This document shows, in pieces, positions 1 through 8,413 of a stretch of 64,000 nucleotides of DNA. Every line of letters starts with the position of its first letter. Within the stretch, counting starts at the first letter, position 1. The notes under the pieces were generated by a model. The model saw nothing but the letters and a program-made list of their open reading frames with translations. It did not search any database and had not been told where the DNA came from. Where the stretch lies: NCBI GenBank assembly GCA_017474385.1, contig JAFVHU010000046.1, positions 1 to 64,000 on the forward strand, written 5' to 3'. The position numbers were made by a program, and so were the translations under genes. Source of the stretch: Afipia sp. (GTDB lineage: Bacteria; Pseudomonadota; Alphaproteobacteria; Rhizobiales; Xanthobacteraceae).

Positions 1-1376
1 ACGGCTTCCACGACACGGCAAACGCCGTTGCGACCGTGATCTACACCCATTCGCTTCCGGCAGAATTCGCCGTGATGTGGTCGGGCTTCTTCAACTTTCT
101 CGGCGTGCTGCTGTCGAGCGGCGCGGTTGCCTTCGGCATCGTCTCGCTGCTGCCGGTCGAACTGATCCTTCAGGTCGGAAGCAGCGCCGGTTTCGCAATG
201 GTGTTCGCGCTCCTGATCGCAGCCATCGTCTGGAACCTGGGGACCTGGTACTTCGGTCTTCCGGCGTCGAGCTCGCACACGCTGATCGGCTCGATCATCG
301 GCGTCGGCATCGCCAATGCGGTGATGCGCGGCCGCGACGGCACCTCGGGCGTTGACTGGACCAAGGCCACGGAAATCGGCTACGCGCTTTTGCTTTCGCC
401 GCTGTTCGGCTTCTGCATGGCGGCGCTTCTGCTGCTCGTGTTGAAATTCGTTGTCCGCAATCCTGCGCTTTACGCTGCTCCGGAAGGCAACAAGCCGCCG
501 CCGCTGTGGATTCGCGGCATCCTCATTGCAACTTGCACCGGCGTCAGCTTCGCACACGGCTCAAACGACGGTCAGAAAGGCATGGGCCTTATCATGCTGA
601 TTCTGATCGGCACCGTGCCGACGGCCTATGCGCTGAACCGCGCTTTGCCAGAATCGCAGGTCGTCAAATTCCAGCAGACTTCAGCAGCAGCGTCCAAGGT
701 CATCGCAGCGAAGGGCGCCGGTCACAGCATTATCGGTGATCCCCGTCCGGCGGTGACTCAGTATGTCTCGCTGCACAAGATCAACGAAGGCACCTATCCG
801 TCGCTGGCGGTTCTCGTGAAGGAGGTCGGCGATCAGGTGCAGAAGTACAGCACGCTCAATAAGGTTCCTGCCGAGGCAGTGGGTAACACCCGCAACGACA
901 TGTACCTGACCTCGGAAGCCATCCGCTTCATGATGAAGGACAAGGAAAACGATCTCAGCAAGGAAGAGGTTGCGACGCTTAACGCCTACAAAGGCTCGCT
1001 CGACAGTGCCACGAAGTTCATCCCGACCTGGGTGAAAATCGCGGTGGCGATCGCGCTGGGCCTTGGCACCATGATCGGCTGGAAGCGTATCGTCATCACC
1101 GTTGGCGAGAAGATCGGCAAGACACACCTGACCTACGCGCAGGGTGCATCCGCCGAGCTCGTTGCAGCGGGAACGATTGGCGCGGCCGACATTTTCGGCC
1201 TTCCTGTCTCGACAACCCACGTGTTGTCGTCCGGTGTCGCGGGAACCATGGCGGCCAACGGATCGGGATTGCAGATGGCGACCATCCGCAACCTGCTGAT
1301 GGCCTGGGTGCTGACCCTGCCGGCGGCGATCTGCCTGTCCGCTGGCCTCTATGTGCTGTTCTCGCATCTGTTCTGA
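1..1376 (+). CDS. Inorganic phosphate transporter, PiT family (5' end outside window)
   Basis: Low-affinity metal-phosphate symporter of the inner membrane. The reading frame is already open at base 3 and encodes GFHDTANAVATVIYT, the N-terminal PiT signature, so the true start lies upstream of the window. A second half-repeat carries SFAHGSNDGQKGMG, the C-terminal PiT signature. Alternating hydrophobic segments flank a long hydrophilic middle region, an arrangement seen in bacterial PiT proteins with a large central loop. A strong hairpin terminator follows directly. Family assignment is secure; whether phosphate or a metal-phosphate complex is the preferred substrate cannot be read from sequence. 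Confidence 0.93.
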   Translation, partial: GFHDTANAVATVIYTHSLPAEFAVMWSGFFNFLGVLLSSGAVAFGIVSLLPVELILQVGSSAGFAMVFALLIAAIVWNLGTWYFGLPASSSHTLIGSIIGVGIANAVMRGRDGTSGVDWTKATEIGYALLLSPLFGFCMAALLLLVLKFVVRNPALYAAPEGNKPPPLWIRGILIATCTGVSFAHGSNDGQKGMGLIMLILIGTVPTAYALNRALPESQVVKFQQTSAAASKVIAAKGAGHSIIGDPRPAVTQYVSLHKINEGTYPSLAVLVKEVGDQVQKYSTLNKVPAEAVGNTRNDMYLTSEAIRFMMKDKENDLSKEEVATLNAYKGSLDSATKFIPTWVKIAVAIALGLGTMIGWKRIVITVGEKIGKTHLTYAQGASAELVAAGTIGAADIFGLPVSTTHVLSSGVAGTMAANGSGLQMATIRNLLMAWVLTLPAAICLSAGLYVLFSHLF

Positions 1377-1407
1377 TCTACTGCCGCAATAGCGGCAACA
1401 AACAACG

Positions 1408-1436
1408 AAAAGCCCGCGCTAAGCGCGGGCTTTTTT
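1408..1436 (+). terminator. Rho-independent terminator after the PiT gene
   Basis: A GC-rich 10-bp stem (AGCCCGCGCT pairing with its complement across a very short loop) is followed by six T residues. It lies about 35 bases after the PiT stop codon and before a convergent gene. Confidence 0.85.
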
Positions 1437-1484
1437 AACGACGCAGTTGCGAAAGTAAGGCTTGCTGCCAGAACAGTCCAGCGC

Positions 1485-1799
1485 TCAGTAATCCTTCTCC
1501 CGGTGCACGTCATGAACGACGATGCCCATGCCGGCCTCCGGCATGGCCAGCCATTCGCGCCGCTTCAGCGTGCGGCGAGTGTCCTCAAGGCCGCTCAGCC
1601 AGTGCTCGCGCATGGAGGTGGCGGAGAACTCGTGGTCCTTGGAATCGCCTTCATAGTCCTTCTGCTGATAGATTATCTGGAGAATGGTGATTTCCGGAAG
1701 ATCCGCAAAGCGATCGCCCAGCGCACGCTCGTGATCGGTCTGCTTGTCCTCCGGGATCTTCAGCAATGCTTTATAGAAGTCTGTCTTCAGATTGTTCAT
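1485..1799 (-). CDS. Stand-alone DUF3734 protein (C-terminal domain of patatin-like phospholipases)
   Basis: 104 residues. The central part (IYQQKDYEGDSKDHEFS followed by TSMREHW and DTRRTL) matches the DUF3734 domain normally found at the C-terminus of patatin-like phospholipases. No patatin domain is present: an in-frame stop lies six codons upstream of the ATG, and the lipase GxSxG motif is absent. The ribosome-binding site is weak. It may be a free-standing small protein or the remnant of a longer lipase gene. It is the terminal gene of a minus-strand group that continues with an enoyl-CoA hydratase. Function unknown. Confidence 0.7.
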   Translation of the reverse strand: MNNLKTDFYKALLKIPEDKQTDHERALGDRFADLPEITILQIIYQQKDYEGDSKDHEFSATSMREHWLSGLEDTRRTLKRREWLAMPEAGMGIVVHDVHREKDY

Positions 1800-1937
1800 G
1801 CGCTTATAGACCGTTCAGCCCGTTTTCCAGTACGTCTTTCATCCGGGGGGGCGTCGATCCCAACAATCCGACCCAGACAAGGCGTTGCTGCGGTGGTTGG
1901 CCTGCGCAGCACCTTCAACTACTAAAAGGGCAAACTA

Positions 1938-2723
1938 TCATCGCCCCTTGAAATTGCCTGCGCGACGCTCGGCAGTGGCCTTGATACCTTCCTGGAAGTC
2001 TTCGGTTTCGCGCAGCCAGGTCTGTTCGGCGAGTTCGTGGTCGGTTTGTGCCTTGACGCGGTCCGCAAGTCCCGCGCGCATCGTCGCGCGCGTCGACATC
2101 AATCCTAGCGGGGAGTTCTCGGCGATCTCATTTGCCAGCTTGAATGCTTCGGAACGCACCTGATCCTGCGGCACCAAAACGTTGGCGAGGCCCATCTTGA
2201 ACGCTTCTTCGCCGGTCACGCGGCGGCTGGTGTAGAACATCAGCGCTGCGTTGTTCTTTCCGATCACCTCAGGCAGCGTCACGGTCAGCCCGAAGCCGGG
2301 ATGAAATCCAAGCTTGGTAAAATTTGCAGCGAAGCGCGCCTCGGGGCAGGTGACGCGGAAATCGGCCGATACCGCAAGTCCCAATCCGCCGCCGATGGCT
2401 GCGCCCTGAACTGCCGCAACGATCGGCTTCTTGTTGCTGAAAACGCGGACGGCTTCGCGATAGAGGTCGCCGGTGGTTCCGTCGCCCGACGCTGCATCGC
2501 CGTCAAAACCCGCTGGCCGATTGAAATTTGCGCCGGCGCAGAAGGCTTTTCCTTGCGAGGCGAGCACCACGGCACGGGTGTCGATGTCCTGGTCGATCTC
2601 TCCGAGAGCGTCGGCGATCTGACGGATCAGGGACAGGTCGAAGAAATTCAGCGGCGGCCGGCGAATCTCGATCAGCGTGACGTGCCCATGTTTCTCGACG
2701 CCAATATCGGTAAAGCCGCTCAT
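1938..2723 (-). CDS. Enoyl-CoA hydratase/isomerase family protein
   Basis: 261 residues, the usual length for a single-domain crotonase. Crotonase-fold features are visible: GKAFCAGANF (oxyanion-hole strand, residues about 58-67) and AAIGGGLGLAVSADFRV (the second oxyanion-hole helix). It would hydrate or isomerise a 2-enoyl-CoA in fatty-acid or dicarboxylic-acid beta-oxidation. It is 27 bases downstream of an acyl-CoA dehydrogenase and probably co-transcribed with the two dehydrogenases. The exact substrate is unknown; many crotonase members catalyse other CoA reactions. Confidence 0.88.
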   Translation of the reverse strand: MSGFTDIGVEKHGHVTLIEIRRPPLNFFDLSLIRQIADALGEIDQDIDTRAVVLASQGKAFCAGANFNRPAGFDGDAASGDGTTGDLYREAVRVFSNKKPIVAAVQGAAIGGGLGLAVSADFRVTCPEARFAANFTKLGFHPGFGLTVTLPEVIGKNNAALMFYTSRRVTGEEAFKMGLANVLVPQDQVRSEAFKLANEIAENSPLGLMSTRATMRAGLADRVKAQTDHELAEQTWLRETEDFQEGIKATAERRAGNFKGR

Positions 2724-2750
2724 GAATTTTCCTCGTTCGATGTCGATTTG

Positions 2751-3911
2751 TTAACGCAGGCCAAGCCCGCGCGCGATGATGCCACGCAAGACTTCGGTGG
2801 TGCCGCCCTGAATCGTGAGTTTCGGTGCTGTCTTGATCGCGAATGCGAGCTGATCTTCCAGCGTCTGGTGATTGGAGGCATCAAAGTCGATGAAAGCGGC
2901 GAGGTCGCGCACGCGATGCGGAAGCTGCTGCTCCCAGATCGTGCCGATGTCCTTGACAATCGATGCTTCGACGACGGGTTCCTTGCCCGCCTGGAGCATG
3001 CCTGCGACAGAGACTGACATGCGGCGCATGGTGTGAAGCTGCGCGACCAGCCGGCCGATGCCTTCTGCGCCGCGCGTGTCAGGTGTTGGTCCTAGCGCAC
3101 GCACCAGTTCGGTCAGCACATAGTAGGTTTCAAGAAAGCGTTCCGGCCCGCTGCGCTCATAGGCCAATTCGCTTGTGGCCTGTTTCCAGGCGCCGTCGAT
3201 TTCGCCGAGGACGTGATCGTCCGGCATGAAGGCGTCCTGAAAGACGACTTCGTTGAATTCCTTCAGCCCGCTGATCTGCTCGATCGGATTGACCGCGATG
3301 CCGGGCGTCTTCATGTCGACGAGGAATTGCGTCAGGCCGTGACGCCGGTTCTCCTTGGTGGGCGGCGAGGTGCGGAAGATCGCGAGCATGTAGTCGGCCA
3401 TATGCGCCGAGGTGGTCCAGATCTTGGTGCCGTTGATCAGCCAGCCGCCGTCGGTCTTGGTGGCCTTTGTTTTCGCTGCGAACAGATCGGAGCCGGAGTT
3501 CGGCTCGCTCATGCCGATGGCGAAACAGACTTCGCCGTGGCAGATGCGCGGGACGATGTCCATCTTGATCCGCTCGTTGGCGTATTTGAGCAGCACCGGA
3601 CCGCTCTGGCGATCGGCGACGAAGAAGCGGCGGGTCGGAGCGTTGGCGATACGCATCTCTTCGGTAACGACATATCGTTCGAGAAATGTGCGTTCGTGGC
3701 CGCCGTACTTCTTTGGCCATGTCATGCCGATCCAGCCGCGCTGGCCGACCCGGCGGCTGAATTCCGGAACGTCGGTGTCTTCGCGCTGCGGCTCGTGTGG
3801 ATTGAAGGTGCCGGCGGCGATTTCCTCAGCGAGAAAGGCGCGCACCTCGTGCCGGAGCGTTTCGCATTCCTCGGGCAAACGAATTTGGTCAAAACGAAGC
3901 GCTGCGGTCAT
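2751..3911 (-). CDS. Acyl-CoA dehydrogenase (large-subunit type)
   Basis: 386 residues. FAD-dependent alpha,beta-dehydrogenation of an acyl-CoA is expected. Visible hallmarks are the mid-domain CFAIGMSEPNSGSD, the WTTSAH segment and the C-terminal IQGGTTEVLRGIIAR. An ATG at 3911 preceded by AAGGAAC is preferred to a start 13 codons earlier, because that longer version would overlap the upstream gene. The neighbour is a second, shorter acyl-CoA dehydrogenase, an arrangement seen for heterodimeric dehydrogenases such as the PimC/PimD pair of pimeloyl-CoA degradation; assignment to that pathway is only an inference. Confidence 0.9.
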   Translation of the reverse strand: MTAALRFDQIRLPEECETLRHEVRAFLAEEIAAGTFNPHEPQREDTDVPEFSRRVGQRGWIGMTWPKKYGGHERTFLERYVVTEEMRIANAPTRRFFVADRQSGPVLLKYANERIKMDIVPRICHGEVCFAIGMSEPNSGSDLFAAKTKATKTDGGWLINGTKIWTTSAHMADYMLAIFRTSPPTKENRRHGLTQFLVDMKTPGIAVNPIEQISGLKEFNEVVFQDAFMPDDHVLGEIDGAWKQATSELAYERSGPERFLETYYVLTELVRALGPTPDTRGAEGIGRLVAQLHTMRRMSVSVAGMLQAGKEPVVEASIVKDIGTIWEQQLPHRVRDLAAFIDFDASNHQTLEDQLAFAIKTAPKLTIQGGTTEVLRGIIARGLGLR

Positions 3912-3925
3912 GATCAGTTCCTTTG

Positions 3926-4984
3926 TCAGCGCGATGCGACCAGCGGCCACAGTTCGTCCGCGCCGCGCGCGGCAACGAATTTTCCAAGCTCGGTTGCCCA
4001 GTAACTTTCATGGCCGAAATCGTCGCGCCATCCCAGCGCGCGAAGCGTGTAGCGGTGCAGGATATGCTCCATCGAGAAGCCGATGGCGCCATGCACTTGA
4101 TGCGCGATTGCCGTGCCTTTCTCGGCGGCTTCCGCGCAGCGGACCTTTGCCGAGGCCGCTTCCAGAAATACCGCGTCATCGAACGACAAACCGTTCGCGA
4201 TCGCGTCAGCGGCCGATCCGGCTGCCGCGACGGCGGCAGCGACTTCGCCCGCGAGCCGCGCGAGATTGTGCTGCACCGCCTGGAATTTCGAGATCTGTTT
4301 TTCGAATGCGACACGCTCGTTCGAATAGCGCACGGTGATGTCGAGCATGGTCTCCAGTGCGCCAGCGATTTGCAGGCTGCGCACAGTCGCGCCCATTAAC
4401 ATCAGCGACGCGGGCGTCGTGCCGGGCGATGCCGGCTTGGACGAAAGAGGCCTGACGTTATCGAACGTGACGGTATTCGACGCGTCGCTGCCGAGACTCT
4501 CTCCAGCTTCAATACGGCATGCGGGGATTTCCACCAGCGCAATGGAATATCCCTTCGCGCCTTGTGCGATCACTGCGATATGCGCGGCCTCGGATGCAAA
4601 CGGCACGCCGCGAACCCGTCCGCTGAGCGAGCCATCCGCATTGATCGCGACCCGATCCTGTGGTCGCGCCGGAGCAACGGTCATTTTGCCGGCGGGTGAG
4701 GGAAGTCCGGCCTGCGCCAGCAGCCAGCCCGCGAGCATTGTTTCGACTAGCGGAACAGGTACCGCAAATCGGCCCGCTGAACCCGCAACGCTGAATCCGT
4801 CCGCGAGGCTCGCTCCGGAGCCATCGCAGTCTTCCGGTACCCATGACAGCGGTAGCCCTGCGTCGGCGAGCGCAGCCCAGAGCGGTGTTTTCCAGCCGTC
4901 GTTTGTCGCGTTGTTGAGGTTCTGAGCGTCGGCGAGGTCGGAAAAGATCCGTTCGGCGGTTTCCGCAACGATGTTTTCGGTCAC
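3926..4984 (-). CDS. Acyl-CoA dehydrogenase (small-subunit type)
   Basis: 352 residues. Recognisable acyl-CoA dehydrogenase parts are the ATVRSLQIAGALETMLD helix, YSNERVAFEKQISKFQAVQH (the conserved region that begins the C-terminal helical domain) and IAHQVHGAIGFSMEH. It is shorter and more divergent than its downstream neighbour, as is typical of the small partner of a paired dehydrogenase. First gene of the minus-strand unit that runs through the second dehydrogenase and the enoyl-CoA hydratase; spacing to the next start is 14 bases. Confidence 0.87.
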   Translation of the reverse strand: MTENIVAETAERIFSDLADAQNLNNATNDGWKTPLWAALADAGLPLSWVPEDCDGSGASLADGFSVAGSAGRFAVPVPLVETMLAGWLLAQAGLPSPAGKMTVAPARPQDRVAINADGSLSGRVRGVPFASEAAHIAVIAQGAKGYSIALVEIPACRIEAGESLGSDASNTVTFDNVRPLSSKPASPGTTPASLMLMGATVRSLQIAGALETMLDITVRYSNERVAFEKQISKFQAVQHNLARLAGEVAAAVAAAGSAADAIANGLSFDDAVFLEAASAKVRCAEAAEKGTAIAHQVHGAIGFSMEHILHRYTLRALGWRDDFGHESYWATELGKFVAARGADELWPLVASR

Positions 4985-5228
4985 GCTAGGATGCCTTTAC
5001 TGCCAGCTCTGAAGACCTGCGCCATTTGACTGTCAGTCATCAAAGTCCTGCACATCTTCTTGCCCAGCAGTCGAGCCGGGATATGGTTTTTTGCAACGCA
5101 ACTAGCGTCGGATGGGGTGCCAGCCAGCGGCTGAAAGCAATGAAATGACGTTGTCAGGAACGGTATCCCTTCGCTCCGAATGGTGTCAAATCAGGTCAGG
5201 TTTTCGGAAATGGTACGGCGGAGGCCGT

Positions 5229-5672
5229 TCACCCGCTCCGGGGCGTTCGTTGAAGCTCTGCTATCTCGCGTCTCAGCGCGAACTTCTCCGCGAAATTCCG
5301 GGTGACGTCGCGTAGAACGGCAACCGTTCCGTCAGGCAGACCGCGTTCGTCGCGTAGCATCACGATCGTAAATTCAACGGAGATGCGCTGACCGCTTTTG
5401 GTTAGTGCCGGAACCGAGAGCAGATCGCCAGTGCCATAGCGGCTTACGCCGGTCTCCATCGTGTGCCGATAACCGGCCCAGTGGCGCGCTCTGAGATTCT
5501 CGGGGATGATGAAATCGAGCGGCTGCCGCATTGCTTCATCGGACGAGAACCCGAAAATTCGCTCGGCTCCGGGATTCCAGAACGTAACGGCGCCGTCACG
5601 GTCGGTTGCGATGATGGCGTCTGATGCGGATGCCAGTAACGCATCGGCGAGACAGGCTGGAGAGACGATCAT
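5229..5672 (-). CDS. Small PAS-domain protein
   Basis: 147 residues from the chosen ATG, which has AAGAGA upstream; a longer frame beginning with TTG 19 codons earlier is less likely. A single PAS fold is visible: ASASDAIIATDRDGAVTFWN, then GAERIFGFSSDEAM, then a PAC-like segment ending VAVLRDVTRNFAEKFALR. There is no kinase, cyclase or DNA-binding output domain, so it is a stand-alone sensor module or an adaptor. The ligand or cofactor cannot be told from sequence. It is separated by about 240 bases from the acyl-CoA dehydrogenase gene and is probably its own unit. Confidence 0.82.
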   Translation of the reverse strand: MIVSPACLADALLASASDAIIATDRDGAVTFWNPGAERIFGFSSDEAMRQPLDFIIPENLRARHWAGYRHTMETGVSRYGTGDLLSVPALTKSGQRISVEFTIVMLRDERGLPDGTVAVLRDVTRNFAEKFALRREIAELQRTPRSG

Positions 5673-5995
5673 GTGTTCTCTTGTATCAGGAATTCCGGGT
5701 ATTAATGGCCTATTATGAGCAGTTGTCAAAAGAGGTCAAAGCCCGGCGGAAAGGCCGTTTAAGGTGGCTTCGCCGCAGACCTGCACCTCACAAAACCCCG
5801 TTTACCCGGAATGCAGCGCATGCCTCGCATGCGCTAAAATGGTAGCCTCGCCAAACGGCTAAGGATGGTCTTTCGCTCCTGCCACAACAAAGATACGATC
5901 AAGGAATATCGGCGATGGCCGGTAGATGAATTCACCGATCGTATAATCGATTCCATCCATTTCTACGCAAGAACGCGCCAGCCAAGGGAAACGTC
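5673..5995. other. Intergenic region between the PAS gene and the aldehyde dehydrogenase gene
   Basis: 323 bases between divergent genes. A TATAAT hexamer at 5942-5947, about 50 bases before the aldehyde dehydrogenase start, is a possible -10 element, but no convincing -35 box lies 16-18 bases upstream. No other gene or repeat was recognised here. Confidence 0.4.
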
Positions 5996-7426
5996 ATGAC
6001 CAATCGTATGCAGTTCTATATCGACGGTAGCTGGGTCGACCCCGCCGTCAAGAAGTCCATTCCTGTCGTGAATCCGGCGACGGAAGAGGCGATTTATGAG
6101 ATTGCAGTTGGATCGAAAGCCGACGTCGATAAGGCTGTCGCCGCCGCTCGCCGCGCATTCGAGACCTTCTCGCAGACCAGCCGCGAGGAGCGCGTCGCGC
6201 TGCTCGAGAAGATTATCGCGGTCTACAAGACCCGCATGAAGGACATCGGCGCTGCGGTGTCCGACGAAATGGGCGCGCCGCTGCCGATGGCTGAGAAGAT
6301 GCAGGCCGGCGCCGGCCTTGGCCATCTCGCATCGACGCTCGAAGTTCTCAAGAACTACGAGTTCGAGGAGCCGATCGGCTCCGCCGTCGTGGTGCGCGAA
6401 CCGGTCGGTGTGATCGGTATGATCACGCCATGGAACTGGCCGCTCAATCAGATCGCCTGCAAGGTCGCGCCTGCGATCGCGGCTGGCTGCACCATGATCC
6501 TGAAGCCGTCGGAATACACGCCGTCGTCGGCGTTGATCTTCGCGGAAATCCTGCATGAAGCGGGCGTGCCGAAGGGTGTCTTCAATCTGATCAACGGCCT
6601 CGGCCCGGATGTCGGCGTTGCCATGAGCGAACATCCCGGGATCGACATGATCTCGTTCACCGGCTCGACCCGCGCCGGTATCGATGTCGCGAAGCGCGCG
6701 GCTAACACCGTGAAGCGCGTCAGCCAGGAACTGGGCGGCAAGTCGCCGAATATCATTCTCGATGACGCTGATTTCACGAAGGCCGTGACCGGCGGCGTTG
6801 CGCACATGTTCAACAACTCCGGCCAATCCTGCAACGCGCCTTCGCGCATGATCGTGCCGCAGGCGAAGATCAAGGAGATCGCGGCGATCGCCAAGGCCGT
6901 CGCCGACAAGACCAAGGCGGGCGATCCGCGCGCCGAGGGGACCACGATCGGTCCCGTTGTCAACCGCATCCAGTGGGACAAGATTCAAGGTCTGATCCAG
7001 AAGGGCATCGACGAGGGGGCCACGCTGGTCGCCGGTGGTCCCGGTTTGCCGGAAGGTGTCAACAAGGGCTTCTACGTTCGCCCGACCATCTTCTCGGATG
7101 TCACCAGTGACATGACGATTGCCAACGAGGAAATCTTCGGACCGGTTCTCGTGATCATGGGTGCGAAGGACGAGGCGGAAGCCGTGAAGATCGGCAACGA
7201 CACGCCATACGGACTTGCAGGTTACGTCTCTGCCGGCACCGTCGAGCGTGCACGCAAGGTCGGCCGTCAGCTCCGTGCCGGAAACGTCAACCTCAACGGC
7301 GTGCCGAACGAGCGCACTGCTCCGTTTGGCGGCTACAAGCAGTCGGGCAACGGCCGCGAGTGGGGCAAGTTCGGCCTCGAGGAGTATCTCGAAGCGAAGG
7401 CGATCGCTGGCTTCAACGCCGCCTGA
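5996..7426 (+). CDS. NAD(P)-dependent aldehyde dehydrogenase family protein
   Basis: 476 residues, standard length for the superfamily. The catalytic Cys is residue 279 in NSGQSCNAPSRM; the general-base Glu lies in SQELGGKSPNIIL; TPWNWPLNQ and FTGSTRAG form cofactor-binding motifs. The C-terminus GGYKQSGNGREWG is also typical. It oxidises an aldehyde to a carboxylic acid. The start has a good AAGGGAA ribosome-binding site. Together with the following 3-hydroxyisobutyrate-dehydrogenase-like gene it may act in valine or alcohol/aldehyde metabolism, but the catalytic loop is not diagnostic of methylmalonate-semialdehyde dehydrogenase. Confidence 0.93.
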   Translation: MTNRMQFYIDGSWVDPAVKKSIPVVNPATEEAIYEIAVGSKADVDKAVAAARRAFETFSQTSREERVALLEKIIAVYKTRMKDIGAAVSDEMGAPLPMAEKMQAGAGLGHLASTLEVLKNYEFEEPIGSAVVVREPVGVIGMITPWNWPLNQIACKVAPAIAAGCTMILKPSEYTPSSALIFAEILHEAGVPKGVFNLINGLGPDVGVAMSEHPGIDMISFTGSTRAGIDVAKRAANTVKRVSQELGGKSPNIILDDADFTKAVTGGVAHMFNNSGQSCNAPSRMIVPQAKIKEIAAIAKAVADKTKAGDPRAEGTTIGPVVNRIQWDKIQGLIQKGIDEGATLVAGGPGLPEGVNKGFYVRPTIFSDVTSDMTIANEEIFGPVLVIMGAKDEAEAVKIGNDTPYGLAGYVSAGTVERARKVGRQLRAGNVNLNGVPNERTAPFGGYKQSGNGREWGKFGLEEYLEAKAIAGFNAA

Positions 7427-7442
7427 GGTCGTTCGTATGATG

Positions 7443-7472
7443 ATGCCGGCGCGGGTTTACTCGCGCCGGCAT
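7443..7472 (+). terminator. Perfect 11-bp hairpin after the aldehyde dehydrogenase gene
   Basis: ATGCCGGCGCG and its exact reverse complement are separated by 8 bases and followed by AT-rich sequence (AATTATT) without a true T run. It could be a weak terminator or an mRNA-stabilising hairpin between this gene and the next one downstream. Confidence 0.55.
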
Positions 7473-7498
7473 AATTATTCCATGACCAGTACGGATCG

Positions 7499-8398
7499 AT
7501 GAGCGCCATGGCGACACCCGACACTGTTGTCTTTGTAGGTCTGGGTCAGATGGGTCTGCCCATGGCGAAGCGTTGCATCGCTGCCGGTTTCAAGGTTCGC
7601 GGTGCCGACCCGTCATTACCCGCGCGCGATGCGCTTGCGGCTGCGGGCGGAGAAGTCTTCGCGAGCGGACGCGAAGCCGCAAAGGATGCATCGATTGTCA
7701 TCACCATGCTGCCGGACAGCAAAATCGTGCGCGAGGCTGTGCTTGGTGAGCAGGGCGTAGCCGACGTCCTTGCGAAGAATGCGCTGATCATCGACATGAG
7801 TTCATCGGTGCCGGTCGATACGCAGTCGCTCGGTAAGGATCTCGCCGCGCGCGGGATCGCGCTGATCGATGCACCGGTGTCCGGCGGCGTCAAGCGCGCC
7901 ATCGACGGCACGCTGTCGATCATGGCCGGAGGTGACGCTGCGCTTGTCGAGCGAGCGAAACCGGTGCTGCAAGCCATGGCGAAATCCGTGTTCGCGACCG
8001 GGCCGCTTGGATCGGGCCATGCGATGAAAGCGTTGAACAACTATGTCTCCGCCGCCGGACTCGTCGCAGCCTGCGAAGCATTGCTGATTGGCCGCCGTTT
8101 CGGTCTGCAACCGGACACGGTTATTGACGTACTCAATGCTTCGACCGGCAAGAACAACTCCACCGACGTCAAGATGAAGCAGTTCGTGATCTCGGAGACG
8201 TTCGCGTCAGGTTTTTCGCTGGCCCTGATGGCCAAGGATTTGCGCATAGCCGCCGATTTGTCGAAACTCGTCGGGCTCGATCCGTCGAATGCAGAAACCA
8301 TCGCGGCGTTCTGGGAGAACGCCAAGGCTGCGCTCGACAAGAACGCCGATCACACCGACATCTATCGCTTCATCGCGTCGGCGGTTCGATATCGCTGA
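7499..8398 (+). CDS. NAD-dependent 3-hydroxyisobutyrate dehydrogenase-like protein
   Basis: 299 residues of the beta-hydroxyacid dehydrogenase family. The N-terminal Rossmann motif is VFVGLGQMGLPMAKR; the substrate-binding signature is DAPVSGGVKRAIDGTL; the catalytic Lys lies in GHAMKALNNYVSA, and the conserved NASTGKNNST follows. Family members oxidise 3-hydroxyisobutyrate, tartronate semialdehyde or related acids. The adjacency to an aldehyde dehydrogenase fits a valine-catabolic role, but substrate is inferred only. A second in-frame ATG lies three codons downstream. Confidence 0.9.
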   Translation: MSAMATPDTVVFVGLGQMGLPMAKRCIAAGFKVRGADPSLPARDALAAAGGEVFASGREAAKDASIVITMLPDSKIVREAVLGEQGVADVLAKNALIIDMSSSVPVDTQSLGKDLAARGIALIDAPVSGGVKRAIDGTLSIMAGGDAALVERAKPVLQAMAKSVFATGPLGSGHAMKALNNYVSAAGLVAACEALLIGRRFGLQPDTVIDVLNASTGKNNSTDVKMKQFVISETFASGFSLALMAKDLRIAADLSKLVGLDPSNAETIAAFWENAKAALDKNADHTDIYRFIASAVRYR

Positions 8399-8413
8399 CG
8401 TGCAGCCCGGCGC

